From Ignavibacteria bacterium (GTDB lineage Bacteria > Bacteroidota > Ignavibacteria > Tepidaquicellales > OLB5), in NCBI GenBank assembly GCA_030835005.1, contig JAUQWT010000161.1, forward strand, positions 1 to 5,484: DNA of 5,484 bases, read 5' to 3'. Below, piece after piece: positions 1 to 5,484 of this stretch. The notes beneath the pieces were generated by a model. It was not told the DNA's origin. It saw only the letters and a program-made list of their open reading frames with translations, and searched no databases. A program made the position numbers and the translations under genes. Numbering within the stretch: the first letter of the stretch is position 1; each line of letters starts with the position of its first letter.

Positions 1-1167
1 AGAGGAAGCAACAAATGAAATTTCATAATCCCCAGCGTTCAAATCATCCTTCACCGGGACAGCAACTTCTCGGCCCGTAATATCGTAAACTGTCAGTTTG
101 GTAAAGCCGCTCTCGGGTAGCGAGAATCTTATCCTTGTGGATGGATTGAATGGATTTGGGTAGTTCTGATGCAGCTTATACTCCCCGGGCACAAATGTTG
201 ATACAGGCTGAATCCCGATTGGATTCTGAAATTTGAATAGCGCAAATACAGGAATATGGTCGGAGGCATAATGCAAAGCATCTGCTATTAACTGGCCTAC
301 TGCAATATTTGGCGGCCTGTTAATTGAATCATTAAAATGCAGTCCGTCATTACCGTATGCAGTTAAAGTACCCGGAATAATTGAGACTCCACCCTCCAGA
401 TTTACCCCTGTTGAGTATAATATCAAATCAAACCTGTCATCCATACCTCCTGTTGCCCCGCCGCCGAATTGCCTCACCCGGGGGGACTGAGTGTGATACA
501 TCGCATAGGCAGAGTTGTTCCAAGAACCTGTAAGATTAAGCATATCATAAAAATGACCCTGGTTCCCCGAAACAACCTGAAGCAGTTTTGTATATGCAAT
601 TTCATTTGAGCTGTAAATATTAAAGTCACCGCATACGATAAAATTGGAATTATCAGGCAGTGCATTTGTCACTTTTCTTAGGCTGTCAACTTCTCGTCCG
701 CGTTGTTGTATATCCGGCGATGTATTCCCCGCTTTCAGATGCAAAGCATATATCCGCAAAGTATCGGATGTTCCAAGGTGAACGAGCTTAAATTCATTGA
801 TATCCCGCAGTTCTGTGCGTATTGGTGTATTGCTTAAGAATGCATATTTTGAAGATTTAAAGAAGATCGCATTATCAGTATCAAAACCATCAATAAATGA
901 ACCTGCCGCATATGTTCCCAAACCAAGAGGATTGAGTATGCGGTCCCTGATATTATTCACAGCAGACTGCGAGATGATCTCTTCTGCTACAAGAATATCC
1001 GGATTTGAGTTCTGCAATACAGTGCGGAAAAAAACATTCCGGTTGGTATCGGTATTAAGGTTCAGAAAATTATAAGACATGATCTTCGAAGTATCCTGGG
1101 CTAAAGAATAGCAGGTAGAAAACAGAGCTATAATCAACAAAAAGCAGATTTGTATTAGTTTTTTCAT
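1..1167 (-). CDS. Secreted endonuclease/exonuclease/phosphatase-family protein with type IX secretion sorting domain (C-terminus cut by window edge)
   Basis: The frame is open for 389 codons from ATG at 1167 to the window edge, with no stop, so the C-terminus is missing. Residues 1-24 form a signal peptide (basic MKK, hydrophobic core, ending SLAQ). Residues about 27-312 match the EEP (DNase I-like) fold in order: SYNFLN (31-36), an acidic site in ILVAEE (E62/E63), HLKAG (143-147), GDFNIY (180-185, D181 and N183), RFDLIL (245-250) and SDHIPV (302-307, H304). These cover the metal-binding and catalytic positions of the family, so it looks active. Residues about 328-389 are a Por/type IX C-terminal sorting domain (YKLHQNYPNPFNPST, then a beta-rich part with YDITGREV). 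By family length I expect roughly 10-25 residues to be missing. Inference: it is exported by Sec, crosses the outer membrane by type IX secretion, and cleaves nucleic acid or a phosphodiester outside the cell. The substrate cannot be told, as this fold also includes phosphatases and sphingomyelinases. It stands alone on its strand, divergent from ispE. Confidence 0.93.
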   Translation of the reverse strand, partial: MKKLIQICFLLIIALFSTCYSLAQDTSKIMSYNFLNLNTDTNRNVFFRTVLQNSNPDILVAEEIISQSAVNNIRDRILNPLGLGTYAAGSFIDGFDTDNAIFFKSSKYAFLSNTPIRTELRDINEFKLVHLGTSDTLRIYALHLKAGNTSPDIQQRGREVDSLRKVTNALPDNSNFIVCGDFNIYSSNEIAYTKLLQVVSGNQGHFYDMLNLTGSWNNSAYAMYHTQSPRVRQFGGGATGGMDDRFDLILYSTGVNLEGGVSIIPGTLTAYGNDGLHFNDSINRPPNIAVGQLIADALHYASDHIPVFALFKFQNPIGIQPVSTFVPGEYKLHQNYPNPFNPSTRIRFSLPESGFTKLTVYDITGREVAVPVKDDLNAGDYEISFVASS

Positions 1168-1173
1168 ATTTCA

Positions 1174-1203
1174 CAAAATACCAGAAAATTATTCCTCATT
1201 CAA
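1174..1203 (-). promoter_or_regulatory. Putative promoter of the secreted EEP-family gene
   Basis: Read on the minus strand, TATTTTG (1180-1174) lies 6 nt before the ATG at 1167. A TTG (1203-1201) lies 20 nt further upstream. This resembles the Bacteroidota housekeeping promoter (TTG, about 19-20 nt, TAnnTTTG), but the -7 box is one base short of consensus. If real, the transcript would start at or within a few bases of the start codon. In AT-rich DNA such matches can arise by chance. Confidence 0.4.
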
Positions 1204-1227
1204 TTTTATAATTAAAGTTAATAATGA

Positions 1228-1235
1228 TATTTTTG
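1228..1235 (+). promoter_or_regulatory. Putative -7 box (TAnnTTTG) directly before ispE
   Basis: TATTTTTG fits the Bacteroidota -7 consensus TAnnTTTG exactly and ends 5 nt before the ispE ATG at 1241. Transcription would therefore begin about at the start codon, giving a leaderless or nearly leaderless mRNA. No TTG sits at the expected -33 distance; that stretch is only AT-rich. The upstream neighbour is divergent, so ispE needs its own promoter somewhere in the 73-nt spacer, which gives this candidate some support. Confidence 0.45.
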
Positions 1236-1240
1236 TATTG

Positions 1241-2113
1241 ATGACAAGAATATATAATGTAAAATCACCCGCTAAGATCAATATTGGCCTCAGGGTGCTT
1301 TCCAAAAGAAAAGATGGTTTCCACAATATTGAAACGATCTTTTATCCGGTCAAACTTTTCGACACTATCAGTGTAAAGATACGGGAAACTGAGGGCAGTA
1401 CTGATGTAGTGACTGTAAATACATCCGGAACTAATAAAATAAGCAGGAAAAAGAACATCTGTTACAAAGCGGCTATAAATTACCTGAAGGCATTCAGGAC
1501 TGAAGTTCATTACTGGATAGATATAAACATTAAGAAAGTAATTCCGATCGGTGCAGGACTTGGCGGCGGAAGCTCTGATGCTGCAAGCATGTTAAAAATA
1601 TTGGATAGACATTTCAGGAAGAGAAAACAGACATTATCCACCAAAGCAAAGCATAATGCAAAATTGAAAAAGCTTGCACTTTCTCTGGGAAGCGACGTCC
1701 CGTTTTTCCTGGCAAGTAAACCTGCCTATGCAGCCGGAAGAGGAGAGAGACTGAAACTTCTCCCCTATTTCAAACTGAACGGTAAGATACTCATTGTGAA
1801 CCCGGGAATAAACGTTTCTACTTCCTGGGCGTACAAAACGCTAAGGATCAAAACAGAAAAATCAGCAAAACTGAGCGGTGTGAAAAAGTTTTCAACTGAA
1901 GATATCAGGCTTATGACGAATGATTTCGAACGGGTTATATTCAGGAAATATCCGGTCATTGAGAATATCAAATACGACATGATGGCTCTGGGAGCTAAGT
2001 TTGCATTAATGAGCGGAAGCGGGTCAACTGTCTATGGAATATTTGCACCAGGCAGAATCAAAGTTGCTGAAAGGCATTTTAGGAAAAGGAAGTTTAATGT
2101 GTTTTCTGAGTAA
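1241..2113 (+). CDS. ispE: 4-diphosphocytidyl-2-C-methyl-D-erythritol kinase (IspE)
   Basis: IspE is a cytoplasmic kinase of the non-mevalonate (MEP) pathway. It uses ATP to phosphorylate the 2-hydroxyl of CDP-methylerythritol, on the way to isoprenoid precursors. The 290-residue length is normal. Seen in order: SPAKINIGLRV (9-19, with K12 at the substrate/catalytic position), DGFHNIET (25-32), the GHMP-kinase ATP loop PIGAGLGGGSSDAAS (102-116), LGSDVPFFL (149-157, D152 the likely catalytic Asp), NDFE (227-230) and the C-terminal MSGSGSTVYGIF (257-268). A TTG at 1238 is also in frame, giving one extra residue. I prefer ATG 1241 because it is the normal codon and because the putative -7 box ends at 1235. 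There is no Shine-Dalgarno sequence. Residues 124-145 are unusually Lys/Arg-rich for this region of the family, a mild oddity. The gene stands alone on the plus strand and is followed by a terminator. Identity is very secure. Confidence 0.97.
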   Translation: MTRIYNVKSPAKINIGLRVLSKRKDGFHNIETIFYPVKLFDTISVKIRETEGSTDVVTVNTSGTNKISRKKNICYKAAINYLKAFRTEVHYWIDINIKKVIPIGAGLGGGSSDAASMLKILDRHFRKRKQTLSTKAKHNAKLKKLALSLGSDVPFFLASKPAYAAGRGERLKLLPYFKLNGKILIVNPGINVSTSWAYKTLRIKTEKSAKLSGVKKFSTEDIRLMTNDFERVIFRKYPVIENIKYDMMALGAKFALMSGSGSTVYGIFAPGRIKVAERHFRKRKFNVFSE

Positions 2114-2119
2114 GAAAGC

Positions 2120-2153
2120 GGGCAAGCTTCTCGTTTGAGTAGCCTGCCCTTTT
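2120..2153 (+). terminator. Rho-independent terminator after ispE, between convergent genes
   Basis: Seven bases after the ispE stop lies an imperfect hairpin. GGGCA (2120-2124) pairs with TGCCC (2145-2149), GCT (2126-2128) with AGC (2141-2143), and CTC (2130-2132) with GAG (2137-2139). Two single mismatches (A/C and T/T) separate the three helices, the loop is GTTT, and TTTT (2150-2153) follows. This is a good intrinsic terminator for the plus strand. The minus-strand operon ends at 2159 and runs into the same hairpin, but the T-run on that side is short and interrupted (GCTTTC), so two-way action is possible but weaker. Confidence 0.82.
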
Positions 2154-2158
2154 AATAA

Positions 2159-3115
2159 TTAGAAATTCACTGAAAGATTAAATGTCGGTATCTGCTTGAT
2201 TTCGTAAGTATAAGGAGATACACGGTTCTGCATTCTGAAACCGGTCTGAACTTTCAGCTTTTGGTTAAAAGTTGATATCACCCAAGCAGCATCGGCTGCG
2301 CTCAATATGTGATTTACAATAGCAGTTATGGGTCCTATTTTGGCATAATCATAAAAATCATTAGCTTTTTGTCTTTCCTGCGCGTAAGCAGTGAAAACGG
2401 GATCGTGATAGGTTTCGAAATAATAAGGACTACCCGGATCGTACGTCGGAGCATGATTCAGATTCTTCCAGCCGGCTTGAAAATTCTGATACTTACCGAT
2501 AAGCTCATAATACTGCTGTGAATTGTATTCAGGCATTGTGTGCGAAAAATTCACTCTTTCACACGCCATTATCTGCTCTCTTAGAACGTTCTTGTCCGGT
2601 TCATCGGGATTTATCTGTCCGTTATCGCGGAAAGGTCCATCCTTAAGCCAGCGGGCGTAAGTCCTCACGTCCCAATTTGCATCAGCATACGCCTGGTATT
2701 CATCGGTTTTAGAATTCCCCTTGCCGTCAAAATAGAAATATGTACCCCACGCCAGCAGTTCAACAGCAAAGAATATTCCGGCCTTAAGGTAGTTTTCACC
2801 GTAGAACTCACCCGCACCGGGAAGAAGAGCAGAAAGCAGAATTCCAAGTCCTATGGATTTCTTCTTTTTCTGCTGCTGATAATTTATATCAAAAGAGGAA
2901 AAGTCCTTTTCCGGTGCAGACGTATTCAACAGAAGATTTCTCTGTGGAACAGTGTTAGATGCCGATTCTGTTGTCAAGATCTTATCATCCATAATAAGAC
3001 CGGATCTTGATTCACTTAACTTCAGTTTCGAATCCGTGATGTTTTGAGAATACAAAATCCCTGAGCAAAAAACAATTGCCAGGAACAACGCCGGTTTCAG
3101 GAAGGTGATTTTCAT
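2159..3115 (-). CDS. Exported DUF5683-like protein of unknown function, paralogue of the gene at 3893-4678
   Basis: This 318-residue protein has a signal peptide at about 1-24 (MKITFLKPALFLAIVF core, ending LYSQ). C17 lacks a proper lipobox, so a lipoprotein is unlikely. Residues 25-82 are polar. A KKKK cluster (83-86) leads into a hydrophobic hairpin, GILLSALLPGAGEFYG (91-106), followed by a second membrane-like stretch at 112-129. The LPGxG-x2-Y pattern recalls DUF5683-type Bacteroidota envelope proteins; this is recognition by eye. Residues 150-245 are rich in Tyr, Asp and Asn (EYNSQQYYELIGKYQNFQAGW). Residues 260-281 form an amphipathic or membrane helix containing NHILSAADAAW, and the last residues (PTFNLSVNF) alternate like a beta strand and end in Phe. 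Its partner upstream of truA shares this architecture. The ATG lies 5 nt after the truA stop, so it is probably co-transcribed as the last gene of the operon. The function is unknown. Confidence 0.9.
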   Translation of the reverse strand: MKITFLKPALFLAIVFCSGILYSQNITDSKLKLSESRSGLIMDDKILTTESASNTVPQRNLLLNTSAPEKDFSSFDINYQQQKKKKSIGLGILLSALLPGAGEFYGENYLKAGIFFAVELLAWGTYFYFDGKGNSKTDEYQAYADANWDVRTYARWLKDGPFRDNGQINPDEPDKNVLREQIMACERVNFSHTMPEYNSQQYYELIGKYQNFQAGWKNLNHAPTYDPGSPYYFETYHDPVFTAYAQERQKANDFYDYAKIGPITAIVNHILSAADAAWVISTFNQKLKVQTGFRMQNRVSPYTYEIKQIPTFNLSVNF

Positions 3116-3120
3116 TTTCG

Positions 3121-3891
3121 TTAATAATTTACTTTGTATAAAAAAAGAGCGTTAGCCGGTACATAATGTATCCTCATTTCTTCTCCTTTTTTGAATTTTT
3201 CATTGAATTCCTTAATTGAAAGTTTCCCGGAAGCAACTTTTATCATTGCCCCTACAATCGCTCTGACCATAGAATGCAAAAACCTGTTGGCGCAAATTTC
3301 GAACTTCATTACTCCGCCGCTGCTTTTAACGATCTTTGCATACAGCACTTCAGCCCGGAAATTATGTTTATCACTTCTGTTTTTGCACAAGCTTTTGAAT
3401 GAATGAACGCCTTCAATAAGTTTGCAAAAATCTTTCGCTAAATCAATATCAAATTCTGTTTTGATGCAATACAGTTTTTCTCTATTGAGAGCATGCCTTT
3501 TTGTTGACAATAAATATCTGTAAATACGGCTTTTAGCGCTGTATCGGGAATGGAATCTTTCATCAACAATTGCAGCCCTATTGATTAAGATATCTTTCGG
3601 CAATATGCCGTTCATCCTGTACTTGATAGCCTGTATCCCGTATTTCCCGGCGGCTTCCCTGCTGATCTTGAAGTTCGCAGTCTGCGTGTAAGCATGAACA
3701 CCGGAATCGGTTCTGCCTGCGCCGGTTAACTTAATAATTTCGCCCGGAAAAAGAACTTGTAAAGATTCTTCTATAGTCTTCTGTATTGTTTTATTCTTTG
3801 ATGTTGCTGACTGCCGCTGCCATCCGAAATAGTTCTTGCCGTCATATTCAATATCCAGCCTGATATTAAGCTGTTTTCCTTTATCAGCCAA
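3121..3891 (-). CDS. truA: tRNA pseudouridine(38-40) synthase TruA
   Basis: TruA isomerises uridine to pseudouridine at positions 38-40 of the tRNA anticodon arm in the cytoplasm. At 256 residues its length is normal. Landmarks are LDIEYDGKNYFGWQRQ (12-27), the catalytic loop GAGRTDSGVHAYTQ (57-70, D62 the nucleophilic Asp), FHSRYSAKSRIYRYLL (113-128), and the C-terminal core FEICANRFLHSMVRAIVGAM (197-216), all typical of the family. The best start is a TTG at 3891, one base after the TGA of the upstream gene. No ATG or GTG occurs before the conserved LDIEYDG block, and a stop lies in frame a few codons upstream. Together with the lack of a Shine-Dalgarno sequence, this suggests translation by coupling to the upstream gene. 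It is flanked on both sides by members of one paralogous envelope-protein family, an arrangement with no evident functional link to tRNA modification. Confidence 0.97.
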   Translation of the reverse strand: MADKGKQLNIRLDIEYDGKNYFGWQRQSATSKNKTIQKTIEESLQVLFPGEIIKLTGAGRTDSGVHAYTQTANFKISREAAGKYGIQAIKYRMNGILPKDILINRAAIVDERFHSRYSAKSRIYRYLLSTKRHALNREKLYCIKTEFDIDLAKDFCKLIEGVHSFKSLCKNRSDKHNFRAEVLYAKIVKSSGGVMKFEICANRFLHSMVRAIVGAMIKVASGKLSIKEFNEKFKKGEEMRIHYVPANALFLYKVNY

Positions 3892-3895
3892 CTCA
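3889..3895 (-). other. Stop/start junction with TTG start deciding the truA N-terminus
   Basis: On the minus strand the upstream gene ends TGA (3895-3893). One G follows, then TTG (3891-3889) opens truA. A terminating ribosome is placed directly on the weak start codon, which fits termination-reinitiation coupling. No purine-rich ribosome-binding sequence is visible upstream. The assignment rests on the frame and on the absence of any other ATG/GTG start before the conserved part of TruA. Confidence 0.65.
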
Positions 3896-4678
3896 AAACC
3901 ACTTGGTCAGTTTCAGTTTGATACCGTCTATCTTATTAAAATGCTTTTGCACCCCGGCATTCAAAGTAAATCCTCCCGAACCCTTTTGTTTCAACTCGTC
4001 ATTATAACCGTTGGCAGCAAATACTGCGCTGATTCCGCTGATAACATGATTTATGAGAACTGCTCCAATTACAAACAACCTGTCATTAAGCGTGCGGTCT
4101 CCGGCGATCTTATCAGACCTGTACTGCAGCCTTTCACTTTCTGAATTCCAATAAAACCCGTAACCAAGCTCAGGATAATACAATTTATCATACTCGCCAA
4201 ATCGCAGCTTTTCATTATTGTATTCATCCACATTGCTGTAATTGGCAATATCAACAAAGAACTTATCATCTTTATCTTTGCCCGAAACCTGTACACCTGC
4301 GTGAACTGATGCATAATTATAAGCATCATCAAGCAGCCAGTTGCCGTATATTGTAAATGCCGCATAGGTAAGCCAGATAGCAGCTTCTGAAATCATGAAA
4401 TATTTCCCTGTTTCAAACCTGTTGGCATAAACGTGACCCATACCGGGAATCAAAAGACCATAGATAAATGCAAGCCCGGGAGATTTTTTTGAACGGCTCA
4501 CCGTGGTTTTCCTGCTGTCTGAAAGCGAATCATAGAAGCTCAGGCTGCTCTTAAGGCTTTGGCTGCTCTTCCATCGTTCAAGATCAGTTAATTTATTATC
4601 ACCGAATTTGAGTTCAGTATTCTGGGCAAATACGGAAAGGGGAATCGTAAAAACTATAATCAGTTTCAGGAATCTCAT
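3893..4678 (-). CDS. Exported DUF5683-like protein of unknown function, paralogue of the gene at 2159-3115
   Basis: This 261-residue protein begins with a signal peptide (1-19, MRFLKLIIVFTIPLSVFAQ, cleavage likely at or near AQ-N). A polar stretch (20-66) leads to GLAFIYGLLIPGMGHVYANR (68-87), a hydrophobic hairpin with the same PGxG-x2-Y core as its paralogue, and then a second hydrophobic stretch at 93-111. Residues 117-185 are rich in Tyr, Asn and Asp (e.g. VDEYNNEKLRFGEYDKLYY). Residues 202-222 form a hydrophobic helix with INHVISGISAVFA, and the end (IKLKLTKWF) alternates polar and apolar residues and finishes on an aromatic. By eye, residues 65-129 align without gaps to 86-150 of the 318-aa protein with about 19 identities, and the NHxxS helix aligns too; this copy lacks about 37 residues between these blocks. 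It starts 28 nt after the dsbD-like gene and ends 1 nt before truA, so it is probably in the same operon. An envelope location is inferred; the function is unknown. Confidence 0.9.
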   Translation of the reverse strand: MRFLKLIIVFTIPLSVFAQNTELKFGDNKLTDLERWKSSQSLKSSLSFYDSLSDSRKTTVSRSKKSPGLAFIYGLLIPGMGHVYANRFETGKYFMISEAAIWLTYAAFTIYGNWLLDDAYNYASVHAGVQVSGKDKDDKFFVDIANYSNVDEYNNEKLRFGEYDKLYYPELGYGFYWNSESERLQYRSDKIAGDRTLNDRLFVIGAVLINHVISGISAVFAANGYNDELKQKGSGGFTLNAGVQKHFNKIDGIKLKLTKWF

Positions 4679-4706
4679 GTACTTTTGTTTATATTTTTAA
4701 TTTCGT

Positions 4707-5484
4707 TTACTGTAAAGCTTTTTCCATCACTTTGATGAATTCTTCGGGCTTAAGGAATCCCGTAACTCTGAGGTCTTCACGTTCTTTACCGTTCTTATCA
4801 ATAAATGCCACAACGGGAAGTCCCTGAATTTTGAATTTACCTTCGATTTCCTTATCACCTTTGGTCAGGTCAACTTTGATATTATTGAATTTCTTCGAAA
4901 GCTCTATTATCTTCGGATCAACATAAGTGTATTTATCAAGCTCCTTGCATTGTGCACACCAATCGGCATAGAAATCTATTATAGTAGGCTTATCCTTAGA
5001 TCTAGCTATTGAAGCGTCTATCAGCGGCTGAGTTTGTATCAACTGCCATTCATACTTGCCAGCTATTGACTGCGGTTCTTCACCGAAGTGTAGATTCATA
5101 GAGCCCCAGATAATGCCGGCAATGGCAATCGCATACTTTATTCTGGTATAGGTAGGCGCATTTATTGCTTTTCTGTCAATCAGTATAAGATAAACTCCGG
5201 CAAGTATCAGGAAAATCGGAAAAATTATCTCGTAAAGCTCAACTGACATAAGCGGCTGAGCAGTGTAAAGAGCCAGACCCAGCATCATAAGCCCGAAAAT
5301 TATCTTGACGCCTTCCATCCACTCGCCCGAACGCGGGAGCTTTGTTATCGAGCTTGAAAATATCGCCAGGAAAATATACGGCAAACCCAAGCCCAGAGAA
5401 AGAACAAAAAACATAATGAAACCAAGGAACGGGCTGCCGACTTGTCCCACATAAACAAGCAGGCTAAGTACAAGCGGTCCGATG
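4707..5484 (-). CDS. Thiol:disulfide interchange protein DsbD-like, C-terminal part (N-terminus beyond window edge)
   Basis: DsbD-type proteins carry electrons from cytoplasmic thioredoxin across the inner membrane to periplasmic disulfide partners, for instance in disulfide isomerisation or cytochrome c maturation. The 258 visible residues, counted from IGPLVLSLLVYVGQ at the edge, begin inside the CcdA/DsbD membrane domain. Membrane stretches lie at about 1-13, 20-42, 59-77, 84-103 and 116-130. The LGLGLPYIFLAIF (31-43) and LPRSGEWM (49-56) blocks are characteristic. After a linker comes a thioredoxin fold (about 160-258) with DFYADWCAQCKELD: the redox cysteines are residues 176 and 179 (codons at 4956-4958 and 4947-4949). 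The cis-proline loop GLPVV follows (221-225). The frame stays open to the edge, so a GTG at 5450 is an internal valine, not the start. The gene could also be called a fused CcdA-thioredoxin protein; the missing N-terminus decides whether it has an nDsbD domain. It is the first visible gene of the minus-strand block. Confidence 0.94.
   Translation of the reverse strand, partial: IGPLVLSLLVYVGQVGSPFLGFIMFFVLSLGLGLPYIFLAIFSSSITKLPRSGEWMEGVKIIFGLMMLGLALYTAQPLMSVELYEIIFPIFLILAGVYLILIDRKAINAPTYTRIKYAIAIAGIIWGSMNLHFGEEPQSIAGKYEWQLIQTQPLIDASIARSKDKPTIIDFYADWCAQCKELDKYTYVDPKIIELSKKFNNIKVDLTKGDKEIEGKFKIQGLPVVAFIDKNGKEREDLRVTGFLKPEEFIKVMEKALQ

Noticed and set aside
797..1075. Plus-strand open frame of 92 codons
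   Set aside because: It lies wholly inside the minus-strand EEP-family gene, whose frame carries the conserved catalytic motifs. The plus-strand translation shows no recognisable domain.
1607..2094. HFRKRK occurring twice in IspE (residues 124-129 and 279-284) as a possible repeat
   Set aside because: Only six residues match and the DNA differs at several positions, so it is most likely chance in a Lys/Arg-rich protein.
3108..3125. Separate promoter for the 318-aa gene
   Set aside because: Only 5 nt separate it from truA and no TTG/TAnnTTTG pair is visible, so transcription with truA is the simpler reading.
3836..4144. Plus-strand open frame of 102 codons
   Set aside because: It is antisense to truA and to the 261-aa gene across their junction, with no domain or start context of its own.
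4069..4365. Minus-strand open frame of 98 codons
   Set aside because: It is an out-of-frame shadow of the 261-aa exported protein, which has the signal peptide and the similarity to its paralogue.
4679..4706. Promoter in the 28-nt gap before the 261-aa gene
   Set aside because: The gap is AT-rich but holds no TAnnTTTG box on the minus strand, so read-through from the dsbD-like gene is more likely.
5448..5450. GTG as the start of the DsbD-like gene
   Set aside because: The frame continues upstream to the window edge with typical DsbD membrane sequence, so this codon is an internal valine.

Overview
The window reads as ordinary chromosomal DNA from a member of the Bacteroidota/Ignavibacteriota (Chlorobi-related) lineage. 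The strongest pointer is the C-terminus of the first gene, which carries a type IX secretion (Por) sorting domain in the wording common in Ignavibacteria-like genomes (QNYPNPFNPSTRIRFSLPE). Supporting hints are the absence of any convincing Shine-Dalgarno sequence, TAnnTTTG-like boxes just upstream of two starts, and moderately AT-rich DNA. The exact taxon is inference.

Layout. Positions 1-1167 (minus strand) hold a secreted endonuclease/exonuclease/phosphatase-fold enzyme whose last residues are cut off by the window start. A 73-nt divergent spacer separates it from ispE (1241-2113, plus strand), a kinase of the MEP isoprenoid pathway. A hairpin with a T-run (2120-2153) ends ispE and sits between it and a convergent block. 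That block is four closely packed minus-strand genes, transcribed from right to left: a DsbD-type thiol:disulfide reductase missing its N-terminal part (4707-5484), a small exported protein of 261 aa (3893-4678), truA tRNA pseudouridine synthase (3121-3891), and a 318-aa exported protein (2159-3115). Spacings in the block are 28, 1 and 5 nt, so it is probably one operon.

How the genes relate. No single pathway joins them. DsbD moves reducing power to the periplasm, TruA modifies tRNA anticodon arms, and IspE makes isoprenoid precursors. The most notable point is that the two proteins flanking truA are diverged paralogues. They share a signal peptide, an LPGxG-x2-Y hydrophobic hairpin and a downstream NHxxS helix, resembling DUF5683-like envelope proteins, and both end in phenylalanine. 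Their function is unknown.

There is no sign of mobile elements, CRISPR arrays, RNA genes or a defence system. No gene-free stretch exceeds 73 nt. I see nothing that clearly amounts to an undescribed system; the paralogue pair and the possibly leaderless divergent promoters are the best leads.
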